DNA of 13,272 nucleotides from Vallitaleaceae bacterium (GTDB lineage: Bacteria > Bacillota > Clostridia > Lachnospirales > Vallitaleaceae): assembly GCA_027858555.1 (NCBI GenBank), contig JAQICP010000442.1, positions 1 to 13,272 of the forward strand, read 5' to 3'. Numbering within the stretch: position 1 is the first letter of the stretch; every line of letters begins with the position of its first letter. The notes beneath the pieces are model-generated. The model did no database searches. It was not told where the DNA came from and saw nothing but the letters and a program-made list of their open reading frames with translations. Shown here piece by piece: positions 5,464-12,566 of this stretch. The position numbers were made by a program, and so were the translations under genes.

Positions 5464-6720
5464 CTATCTTAACTGAAACTTGTTAACTAAAGCCTCATCA
5501 AGATAGGCTTCGATATAGGTACCGTCTTCATCATACCGTTCAAGTTTAATTTGACCTTGTTCCCTAATAATCTGTAAGACACTTCCTTTGTCATAAGGAA
5601 TTGTCGTCATGATAAATATCTTATCTTGATTAATCTCCTGATCAATCTTTTCAAGTAATGTATCCAGCCCTTCTCCAGTAACTGCTGATATATATACAGA
5701 AGGATTATCATGAATATCTTTAATCGTCAGGTCTACACCTTCTTTATCGATTTTATTAAATGCTGTGATAATCGTTTTATCCTTAGCGCCCAAGGTTGTT
5801 AATGTCTCATAAACCACTGCCATTTGCGCCATGACCTGAGGGCTAGATGCATCCACCACATGAATCAATAGATCCGCAAATACAGCTTCTTCTAAAGTAG
5901 ATTGAAACGCTTGTATCAAATGATGGGGCAGTTTTCTAATAAAGCCAACCGTATCTGTCAGTAGAAGTTCAGTGCCTTCTGCTAATTCTAGTTTTCTAGT
6001 AGTCGGATCAAGTGTTGCAAAAAGCTTGTTTTCTTCAAGGACATCAGCATGCGTTAACTTATAAAGCAACGTTGATTTGCCTGAGTTGGTATAACCTACA
6101 ATAGCTATGAGCGGTTTACCTTGTTTTTTTCTATTATCTCTAAGTAATTGACGATTTTGTTTTACTTTCATCATCTCAGCTCTTAATATATCAATACGCT
6201 TTCTGATGATTCTTCTATCTGTTTCTAACTTTTTCTCACCAGGACCTCTAGTACCAATGCCAGCTCCGGCTCTTGACATGTTTTCACCAAATCCAATTAG
6301 ATGACTCAATCGATATTGTTGCTGAGCCAATTCCACTTGGAGTATACCTTCACTGGTTCGTGCATGCTTCGCGAATATGTCAAGAATCAATATGGTTCTA
6401 TCAATGACTTTGATACCTAACTCTTTTTGAAGGTTTTTCATCTGTACTGGTGACAACTCATCATCACAGATGGCTGTGGTTATATCATGCTTCATAATGT
6501 CTTCTTTTAATTCCTGCACCTTGCCTTTTCCGATATACGTAGCCGGATCTAGCTTATGTCGATTTTGCAACACTTTTTGTATGGTAATGGCTCCAGCTGT
6601 TGTTGCCAATTCTTCTAATTCGTCCAAAGAATCAAAAACCGCGTCTTCATCACCATCCACATTTGCAGCAAAAAGAATCACTCTCTCCACTATTTCCTCT
6701 ATTGTAAAGGTCTTTTCCAT
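5464..6720 (-). CDS. hflX: GTPase HflX
   Basis: HflX is a ribosome-associated GTPase that splits stalled or stress-inactivated 70S ribosomes. The 418-residue protein has the family's N-terminal domain (about 1-165, including TYIGKGK at 61-67 and the glycine-rich GAGIGTRGPGE at 152-162, a family signature), a helical linker (165-200), then the G domain. In the latter, G1 is GYTNSGKS (209-216), G2 lies in FATLDPTTR (234-242), G3 is DTVGF (256-260), G4 is NKID (322-325) and G5 is SAVTG (345-349). All nucleotide-binding elements are intact. A short C-terminal domain follows. The start at 6720 has AGGGAG at good spacing, lying in the 15-bp gap behind the TPR lipoprotein gene, so the two are probably co-transcribed. 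A strong terminator follows. Identification is secure. Confidence 0.96.
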   Translation of the reverse strand: MEKTFTIEEIVERVILFAANVDGDEDAVFDSLDELEELATTAGAITIQKVLQNRHKLDPATYIGKGKVQELKEDIMKHDITTAICDDELSPVQMKNLQKELGIKVIDRTILILDIFAKHARTSEGILQVELAQQQYRLSHLIGFGENMSRAGAGIGTRGPGEKKLETDRRIIRKRIDILRAEMMKVKQNRQLLRDNRKKQGKPLIAIVGYTNSGKSTLLYKLTHADVLEENKLFATLDPTTRKLELAEGTELLLTDTVGFIRKLPHHLIQAFQSTLEEAVFADLLIHVVDASSPQVMAQMAVVYETLTTLGAKDKTIITAFNKIDKEGVDLTIKDIHDNPSVYISAVTGEGLDTLLEKIDQEINQDKIFIMTTIPYDKGSVLQIIREQGQIKLERYDEDGTYIEAYLDEALVNKFQLR

Positions 6721-6735
6721 TCTATCACTCCCTAA

Positions 6736-7992
6736 CTATTCCATTAAATCCTGTATATACGCAATCTCATCTAGCGCCATCTGATTGGTCGGATCAAAAG
6801 ATAAAATAATTTCTAATGTAACAATTGCTTCATCATAAGATTGCATATACTCTAACACCAACGCCTTATACAGATATGGGTCAAAAAAATCATCTGTACT
6901 GGCAATTACCATGTCAAAGCTTTCAATCGCCTCATTATACCTATCCAGTTCCATATAGGCTATGCCCATTTCCATTTCTAAACCAACCGTATCACCTACT
7001 AATTCTTTGTACTGCTCATAACTGCTCAGTGCATCTGCGTATTGACCTAATTGCTTGAATAATAACCCTAAATTCATATAGGCTTCATTATAACCCAGGG
7101 ATGCGGCTATGTTATAGTCCATAATAGCAGAGGTGTAATCCTCTAAAGCCGCGTAAGCGCTTGCTCTATATACATAAGCCTCGGCATATGCTTCCCATAG
7201 TTCTATGCCTCTGCTATAGGCACTGACTGCCTCACTAAAATCACCTCTAGCCTCAAAAACCTGACCTCTGATAATATATAGCTGTGGGATATTAGGATCG
7301 ATATTAATTGCCGTCGTTACATCTGCAAGTGCGATGTCATAATCACCCATCAAATAGTAGATGCTAGCCCTATTACCATAAGCATAACCATAAAACGAAT
7401 CCAAATCAAGGGCGAGATTAAAATAAGTCAAAGCCTGCTCATAATCACCAGCATTTTTGTAAATCATGCCTTTTGCATTGAAGACAGCTGGATCTTCTGT
7501 ATTTAGTTCTATGGCAAGATCATAATACTTAAGCGCCTTCACCGAATCACCTGATAAATTAAAAGCAGTACCCAGGTTTAAGTATGTCATATAGAGACCA
7601 TTATCCGAATCAAAATCCTTCTTCAACTCTAAAGCTCTACTAAGGTCTGTTATGGCACTATTGGTATACCCAAGAGCCAGGTTGATATAACCTCTATTCG
7701 CATAAGCTTCTGGATTTTTATCATCGAGTTCAATAGCCTTATCCATATCCTCACTAGCTTTTTCATATTCTCCATGTTCAAAGTACGCCATGCCTCTATT
7801 CGCGTAAAAATCCGAATAGTCAGGGTATTTCACAATAGCCCCACTAAAAGCTTCAATTGCACCTGCAAAATCACCCCCACTGTATAAGGCAAAAGCATCG
7901 TCGTTAAGTTGTTTCTTCTCGCCACCACTGCAGCTTATCAGCAATAAACTCAGTAGGACAGTTATCGTAATCGCATATAATATTTTTTTCAT
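6736..7992 (-). CDS. TPR-repeat lipoprotein
   Basis: The start at 7992 is preferred over an upstream in-frame ATG at 8019 because it follows AAAGGAG and begins a clean lipoprotein signal peptide: MKKILYAI, a hydrophobic core, then LISC with the lipidation cysteine at residue 21. The mature protein (418 residues in all) is almost entirely tetratricopeptide repeats, roughly eleven units of about 34 residues; typical cores are AYANRGYINLALG and YGNRASIYYLMGDYDIALAD. TPR arrays are protein-binding scaffolds; no enzyme motif is visible, so it probably organises partners at the outer membrane face. It lies 15 bp before hflX, an unexpected partner because HflX acts on ribosomes in the cytosol. It is divergent from the small membrane protein gene at 8068, and the 75-bp gap holds that gene's promoter. 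No clear promoter of its own was found. The family call is firm; the role is unknown. Confidence 0.88.
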   Translation of the reverse strand: MKKILYAITITVLLSLLLISCSGGEKKQLNDDAFALYSGGDFAGAIEAFSGAIVKYPDYSDFYANRGMAYFEHGEYEKASEDMDKAIELDDKNPEAYANRGYINLALGYTNSAITDLSRALELKKDFDSDNGLYMTYLNLGTAFNLSGDSVKALKYYDLAIELNTEDPAVFNAKGMIYKNAGDYEQALTYFNLALDLDSFYGYAYGNRASIYYLMGDYDIALADVTTAINIDPNIPQLYIIRGQVFEARGDFSEAVSAYSRGIELWEAYAEAYVYRASAYAALEDYTSAIMDYNIAASLGYNEAYMNLGLLFKQLGQYADALSSYEQYKELVGDTVGLEMEMGIAYMELDRYNEAIESFDMVIASTDDFFDPYLYKALVLEYMQSYDEAIVTLEIILSFDPTNQMALDEIAYIQDLME

Positions 7993-8018
7993 TATTTCTC
8001 CTTTAAAAGCCTTACCCA

Positions 8019-8053
8019 TTGACTTAATACTTCACATATCTTAATATAAGATA
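8019..8053 (+). promoter_or_regulatory. Promoter with overlapping palindrome, small membrane protein gene
   Basis: TTGACT (8019-8024) and TAATAT (8042-8047) are 17 bp apart, a strong vegetative promoter. A perfect inverted repeat TATCTTA-ata-TAAGATA (8037-8053) covers the -10 box and the expected start point, as an operator would. If transcription starts near 8054, the leader is only about 14 nt, barely including the GGAGG at 8056. The same palindrome lies upstream of the divergent TPR lipoprotein gene and might influence both. Confidence 0.55.
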
Positions 8054-8067
8054 ACGGAGGTGTTCAT

Positions 8068-8316
8068 ATGAGTAAAAAACGCAAATTAAGCATTATAGCC
8101 TTAGTAGTCTTAGGCGGTTTATATTTAGTTTCTATCATAGTAGGTTTCTTGGGTTATGGTGCTATAACGCTTACTATTATAGCCTTTAACAGTGTTCTGT
8201 CCATCATTATTTTCTTTGTTCTTAAAAACATCGAACGTAACACAAAAGAAACTGAAATGCTACTAAAGAGACAAGATGTAGAATTAACTGATAAAACCGA
8301 TTCTAATCCTCAATAA
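8068..8316 (+). CDS. Small membrane protein, two predicted helices, unknown function
   Basis: An 82-residue protein with an ideal ribosome binding site (GGAGG at 8056-8060, 7-nt spacing). A basic N-terminus (MSKKRK) is followed by two hydrophobic segments at about 8-29 and 32-53, separated by a tight turn, then a charged tail (NIERNTKETEMLLKRQDVEL) that may form a short cytosolic helix. By the positive-inside rule both ends should face the cytosol. I do not recognise a family. Its own promoter lies immediately upstream. It stands alone on this strand between minus-strand genes, and its last 14 bp overlap the end of the convergent yjbQ. The ribosome binding site, promoter and membrane topology support a real gene. 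Confidence 0.75.
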   Translation: MSKKRKLSIIALVVLGGLYLVSIIVGFLGYGAITLTIIAFNSVLSIIIFFVLKNIERNTKETEMLLKRQDVELTDKTDSNPQ

Positions 8317-8701
8317 TTTTAATTGTGAGATTTCTATTTATGGGACCGTCAAATTCGAAGAAATAGATACCTTGACATGTGCCAAGCAGTAATCTACCTT
8401 CTGATATGATGATGGTTTCTGAAAACCCCATCATACTAGATTTAATATGCGCTGCTGAATTACCTTCCATATGATGGTAACCATCATGAAGAGGGACAAT
8501 TCTTTCTAAAGCCATGCACATATCTCTTTTAACATCTGGATCTGCATTTTCATTGATTGTGATGCCCGCTGTTGTGTGCGTTACAAAAAGAATACATAAC
8601 CCATTTCTTATACCGGATTCTCTCACTATCTCTGTAATTTTATGACTGATATCTAATAATTCAACTAGCTTGCCAGTTTTAATACTAATCTGTTTTACCA
8701 T
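8303..8701 (-). CDS. yjbQ: YjbQ/UPF0047 family protein
   Basis: A 132-residue protein of normal length for this widespread single-domain family. Signature segments are HTTAGITINEN (42-52), HHMEGNSAAH (76-85) and GTCQGIYFFEFDGP (107-120); the conserved histidines H42, H76, H77 and H85, with E79, form the family's presumed metal/phosphate-binding pocket. The E. coli member can condense thiamine precursors weakly, hence the name secondary thiamine-phosphate synthase, but the physiological role is not settled. The start at 8701 lies inside the end of rarA (17-bp overlap), with GGGGAG upstream within rarA, so translation of the two is probably coupled. The 3' end overlaps the convergent small membrane protein gene by 14 bp. 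The family call is secure. Confidence 0.92.
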   Translation of the reverse strand: MVKQISIKTGKLVELLDISHKITEIVRESGIRNGLCILFVTHTTAGITINENADPDVKRDMCMALERIVPLHDGYHHMEGNSAAHIKSSMMGFSETIIISEGRLLLGTCQGIYFFEFDGPINRNLTIKIIED

Positions 8702-10022
8702 TGTTTTGCTCCCCTTTTATATATTCCAACCATGCCTTCAACTTTTTCTCATAGCCTTGTTCACTGATATCGTAATAAATCCTATCTTTTAATTCATTAG
8801 GCAAATATTGTTGCCCGGAATAATGATTAGGATAGTCATGGGCATATTCATAACCCAGGCCTCTGCCCAGTTTAGAAGCTGATTTATAGTGAGCGTCTTG
8901 AAGATAAGGTGGTATGGTATCAATCTGAATTGTTTTCACATCTTCCATGGCAGCAAATATCGCCTTCATACTGGCGTTGCTTTTTGGTGCGCATGCTACA
9001 TATGCCACTGCCTGTGCCAATATGATCTGTGCCTCTGGAAATCCGATGTAATCAGCTGCTTGGGCTGCTGCAACAGCTACCTGTAACGCGCGGGGATCTG
9101 CATTGCCCACATCCTCCGATGCACAAATCATCACTCTTCTAGCAATAAATCGTGGGTTTTCTCCTGCATAGATCATCCTTGCCAAATAGTATATGGCGGC
9201 ATTAGGATCTGATCCTCTCATGCTTTTTATGAAAGCCGATATGGTGTCATAATGCTTATCACCAGCCTTATCATATTGTATGGCTCTTTTTTGAATGCAC
9301 TCCTGTGCCGTGTTTATATCAATATGAACAAAACCTTCAGAACTCACTTCTGTGGTAAGTGCGCCAAGCTCAATAGCATTAAGCGCAGCTCTTGCATCTC
9401 CATTTGCAACATCAGCAATAAAATCTAAGGCGTCTTCATCTATTAGGACACTAGCTTTAAGGTAGTTTTCTTCACTTTCAATAGCCCTCATAATCAATTT
9501 TCTAATATCTTCTTTTTCCAGTGATTTCAGTTCAAAGATTCTAGACCTTGAAACCAATGCGCCATTCACTTCAAAATAGGGATTCTCAGTTGTTGCACCA
9601 ATTAATATAACCGTGCCATCTTCAACAAACGGTAATAATGCGTCTTGTTGTGCTTTATTGAACCTATGAATCTCATCTATAAAAAGAATCGTTCTTTTCC
9701 CGGAAATACCGAGGGCATCTTTTGCCTGAGCTACTACCTCTTGAATATCTTTCTTGCCTGCTATAGTAGCATTAAGTTGCCTAAATATTGAAGCTGTTGT
9801 GTTGGCAATTACCCTAGCTAAAGTGGTCTTACCCGTACCTGGCGGTCCATAAAATATAATCGAACTGAGCTGATCGGCTTTAATGGCACGATAAAGCAAC
9901 TTATCTGTTCCAATTATGTGTGATTGCCCAACAACATCCTCAATGGTACGAGGTCGCATACGTGCAGCCAGTGGTGCTTCTTTTTCTAACTTCTGTTCTC
10001 GTGCTATATCAAATAGATTCAT
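8685..10022 (-). CDS. rarA: Replication-associated recombination protein A (RarA/MgsA)
   Basis: A clamp-loader-like AAA+ ATPase that acts at stalled replication forks and gaps, interacting with SSB. The 445-residue length is typical. Visible motifs are an N-terminal APLAARMRPRTIEDVVGQ (16-33) common to the family, Walker A GPPGTGKT (59-66), Walker B ILFIDEIH (112-119), sensor 1 GATTENP (142-148) and the arginine-finger region SRSRIF (158-163). The C-terminal half has the tetramerisation-domain signatures SMRGSDPNAAIYYLAR and ASEDVGNADP. The start at 10022 follows AAAGGG with short spacing. Its end overlaps yjbQ, forming a two-gene unit. It is divergent from the c-di-GMP gene at 10251. Every catalytic motif is intact and the identification is secure. 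Confidence 0.96.
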   Translation of the reverse strand: MNLFDIAREQKLEKEAPLAARMRPRTIEDVVGQSHIIGTDKLLYRAIKADQLSSIIFYGPPGTGKTTLARVIANTTASIFRQLNATIAGKKDIQEVVAQAKDALGISGKRTILFIDEIHRFNKAQQDALLPFVEDGTVILIGATTENPYFEVNGALVSRSRIFELKSLEKEDIRKLIMRAIESEENYLKASVLIDEDALDFIADVANGDARAALNAIELGALTTEVSSEGFVHIDINTAQECIQKRAIQYDKAGDKHYDTISAFIKSMRGSDPNAAIYYLARMIYAGENPRFIARRVMICASEDVGNADPRALQVAVAAAQAADYIGFPEAQIILAQAVAYVACAPKSNASMKAIFAAMEDVKTIQIDTIPPYLQDAHYKSASKLGRGLGYEYAHDYPNHYSGQQYLPNELKDRIYYDISEQGYEKKLKAWLEYIKGEQNNGKTD

Positions 10023-10055
10023 ACGGACCCTTTCATATGTTAAAATACTGATTAT

Positions 10056-10084
10056 AGTATGTAATAAAGTAGGTGTTCTGTCAA
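10056..10084 (-). promoter_or_regulatory. Probable promoter of rarA-yjbQ
   Basis: On the minus strand a perfect TTGACA (10079-10084) is followed after 17 bp by CATACT (10056-10061), a weaker -10. A better -10, TATAAT (10051-10056), overlaps it but would be 22 bp from TTGACA, so which hexamer is used is unclear. Either gives a start near 10045, about 25 nt before the rarA ATG. Confidence 0.5.
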
Positions 10085-10194
10085 CCTAGAACATTGCTTG
10101 AGCTAGCTAACGCTACCCTATCTCTATTAAATATAGTAACAAGGTTTATGATGAATATGATTAGGGTAACCTTTGGCATATAAATCTAAACGTC

Positions 10195-10244
10195 GTGCAA
10201 TTCAAGCTGTTTTATAGTATAATCACTTATTATACTATTGGAGG
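10195..10244 (+). promoter_or_regulatory. Promoter with a perfect palindrome over the -10 box, c-di-GMP gene
   Basis: A consensus -10 TATAAT (10218-10223) has a weak -35 GTGCAA (10195-10200) at 17 bp. The -10 lies within a perfect inverted repeat, ATAGTATAAT-cactt-ATTATACTAT (10214-10238), 10-bp arms with a 5-bp centre. The repeat ends one base before the GGAGG ribosome binding site (10240-10244, 6 nt before the ATG). Transcription should start within it, so it would act as DNA (an operator) rather than as an RNA hairpin. A weak -35 with a strong -10 can indicate dependence on an activator. Confidence 0.6.
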
Positions 10245-10250
10245 AATATC

Positions 10251-12566
10251 ATGAGTTTTAAAAACACCACTTTATTAGAAAATGCCCAAATTGGATATGC
10301 CCTTCATCAAATTATATATGATGATAATAATACTGCAATTGATTATAGATTTCTAGAAGTCAATGATGCCTATCTCACAATGACCCGTTTCACACCCGAC
10401 ATAATTGGAAAGACCCTTCTAGCTGTTGTGCCAAACATTCGTGAAGATTCAACTGATTGGATTAGTCTATATGCTGATGTAGCCAACAATATGTCAAAGT
10501 ACAGTTCAGATCAATATTCAGAAGCCCTTGGCAAATGGTATAGAATATATGCCTATTCGCCTTCTAAGTCATATTTCACTGTATTGCTCTCGCCTATAAC
10601 CGATGCAAGTACGGGGATATTATCCGCTACTGAAATGCAACTGAATTATTATAGAAACGAGAGCCTCGTTCGAATTATGGCGTATCGCTCGCTTAATTTC
10701 AGTGATTTTTTAGACTACGCTTTAAGTGAGGCTATCACCTTAACTGAAAGTGATATAGGTTATATCTATCTATATGATGGTGACACCGAGACTTTTTCAT
10801 TAAATTCCTGGTCAAGCAAGGTCATGGATGCTTGTACAATCACTCAAAAGCAGACCGAATATATGCTAAAAAAGACAGGCTTTTGGGGTGAAGTCGTTCG
10901 TCAGAAAAAGGCTATTATCAATAACAATTTCGCAGCTTTTCATCCTCATAAAAAAGGCTTTCCTGAAGGTCATGCACCACTTCATAAATTCATGTCCCTA
11001 CCTATATATGATAAAGGTCAGATTGTTGCCGTCATAGGCCTTGGCAATAAGGCCACTGATTACATAGATACCGATGTAATTCAAATTCAAAATTTCATGG
11101 AAAATGTATGGGATATGGCAAAACGTAAACAAGCAGAAGATGAACTAGCTACTGAAAAAGAAACCCTTAGGGCTACCCTCGAATCTATTGGGGATGCCGT
11201 GTTCTCCGTTGACAGACTAGGTCGTATAATTACCATGAATGGTGTCGCAGAATCAATGACCGGTCACAAAAGAGAATCTGCAATTAATAAGCGCTTATCC
11301 GATATGCTTACTCTAAAATCAGCTGTAACTGGTGAGCATATAACCAATATGGCAGATATGGCTATGCTTAGCACTTCATATTCTAAGATGAATGAAGAAA
11401 TCATCTTAATCTCTATAGATGGACAGGAACGATACGTAACAGATACCAACACACCCATTTTAGATGTTGATGGCACACTTAAAGGTGCCGTAATCATTTT
11501 ACGAGATATAACACTTGAACATAAGAACTCAGAAAAGATTCTTTTCATGAGTTATCATGATGCACTAACAGGCTTATATAATAGACGCTTTTTTGAAGAA
11601 GAACTGGCTAGACTTGATACAAACCGTCAATTACCTCTATCCTTGATATTAGGTGATGTTAATGGCTTGAAGCTTACAAATGATGTCTTTGGTCACCTAG
11701 AAGGGGACAATCTTCTAAAAACTGCTTCTGATATCATTCGCGGGGTATGTCGCACTGAAGATATAATAGCGCGTTGGGGTGGGGATGAATTTGTATTACT
11801 GCTCCCTAGGACCTCCTATACACGGGCAGAAGAAATATGCAAACTAATTAAGACAGCTTGTCATAACAACAAAAACAATGTCATCGATATCTCAATCGCC
11901 CTTGGTTATGCAACCAAGGAGTTGCCAGATCAAGATATTGGTAAAACATTAAAACTTGCTGAAGATTATATGTATCGCCATAAACTCACCGAAAGCAAGT
12001 CACAACGAAGTAATATCATCTATGCTATACAAAATTCTTTATATGAAAAAAGCCATGAAACTGAAGAACATGCTGAAAGGCTTATTTCACATTGTCATGC
12101 AGTTGCAAGGCAATTGAAACTTTCTGATGAGGATATGGATAATCTCAAACTTCTGGCAGTTTTGCATGATATTGGCAAAATTGGTATACCTGATCATATA
12201 TTATTAAAACCAGGTCCATTAAACGAAGTTGAATGGTATGAGATGCGAAAACATCCTGAGATTGGTTATAGAATCGCACAATCATCACCTGATTTACAAC
12301 AAATAGCTGAGTACATTCTCATGCATCATGAGAAATGGGACGGTACTGGTTATCCACATAACATAAAAGGCGAAGATATCCCCATACTATCACGCATTCT
12401 CTCAGTTGCAGATGCCTATGATGCTATGATAAGTAATCGTCCATATCGTAAAGCCTTACCAATAGAAACTGCCATTACGGAATTGAAAGACTATGCCGGA
12501 TCACAATTCGATCCCCTAATTGTCTCTATTTTCACCAAAGTGTTAAAGGAAACAGTGAATAAATGA
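10251..12566 (+). CDS. PAS-GAF-PAS-GGDEF-HD-GYP bifunctional c-di-GMP protein
   Basis: A soluble 771-residue signalling protein predicted both to make and to degrade cyclic di-GMP. Domains in order: a PAS-like domain (about 8-118), a GAF domain (about 148-290), a short coiled linker, a second PAS (about 305-420), a GGDEF diguanylate cyclase (about 430-585) and an HD-GYP phosphodiesterase (about 595-765). The cyclase active site GGDEF (510-514) is exact, and RTED (501-504) five residues before it is an intact RxxD inhibitory site. HD-GYP has H639-D640, HHE (692-694) and DGTGYP (697-702), all expected for activity. No membrane segment or signal peptide is visible, so the input is probably a cytosolic ligand or redox state sensed by PAS/GAF; I see no obvious heme- or flavin-binding residue. 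It has its own promoter with a palindrome. The stop overlaps the next gene by ATGA. Confidence 0.93.
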   Translation: MSFKNTTLLENAQIGYALHQIIYDDNNTAIDYRFLEVNDAYLTMTRFTPDIIGKTLLAVVPNIREDSTDWISLYADVANNMSKYSSDQYSEALGKWYRIYAYSPSKSYFTVLLSPITDASTGILSATEMQLNYYRNESLVRIMAYRSLNFSDFLDYALSEAITLTESDIGYIYLYDGDTETFSLNSWSSKVMDACTITQKQTEYMLKKTGFWGEVVRQKKAIINNNFAAFHPHKKGFPEGHAPLHKFMSLPIYDKGQIVAVIGLGNKATDYIDTDVIQIQNFMENVWDMAKRKQAEDELATEKETLRATLESIGDAVFSVDRLGRIITMNGVAESMTGHKRESAINKRLSDMLTLKSAVTGEHITNMADMAMLSTSYSKMNEEIILISIDGQERYVTDTNTPILDVDGTLKGAVIILRDITLEHKNSEKILFMSYHDALTGLYNRRFFEEELARLDTNRQLPLSLILGDVNGLKLTNDVFGHLEGDNLLKTASDIIRGVCRTEDIIARWGGDEFVLLLPRTSYTRAEEICKLIKTACHNNKNNVIDISIALGYATKELPDQDIGKTLKLAEDYMYRHKLTESKSQRSNIIYAIQNSLYEKSHETEEHAERLISHCHAVARQLKLSDEDMDNLKLLAVLHDIGKIGIPDHILLKPGPLNEVEWYEMRKHPEIGYRIAQSSPDLQQIAEYILMHHEKWDGTGYPHNIKGEDIPILSRILSVADAYDAMISNRPYRKALPIETAITELKDYAGSQFDPLIVSIFTKVLKETVNK

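Noticed and set aside
7993..8019. Earlier in-frame start (8019) for the TPR lipoprotein
   Set aside because: It lacks a good ribosome binding site and would put extra residues before a complete lipoprotein signal peptide; the ATG at 7992 has AAAGGAG.
10141..10173. AAGGTT...AACCTT inverted repeat between rarA and the c-di-GMP gene
   Set aside because: Six-base arms with a 21-base gap in A+T-rich DNA are expected by chance.
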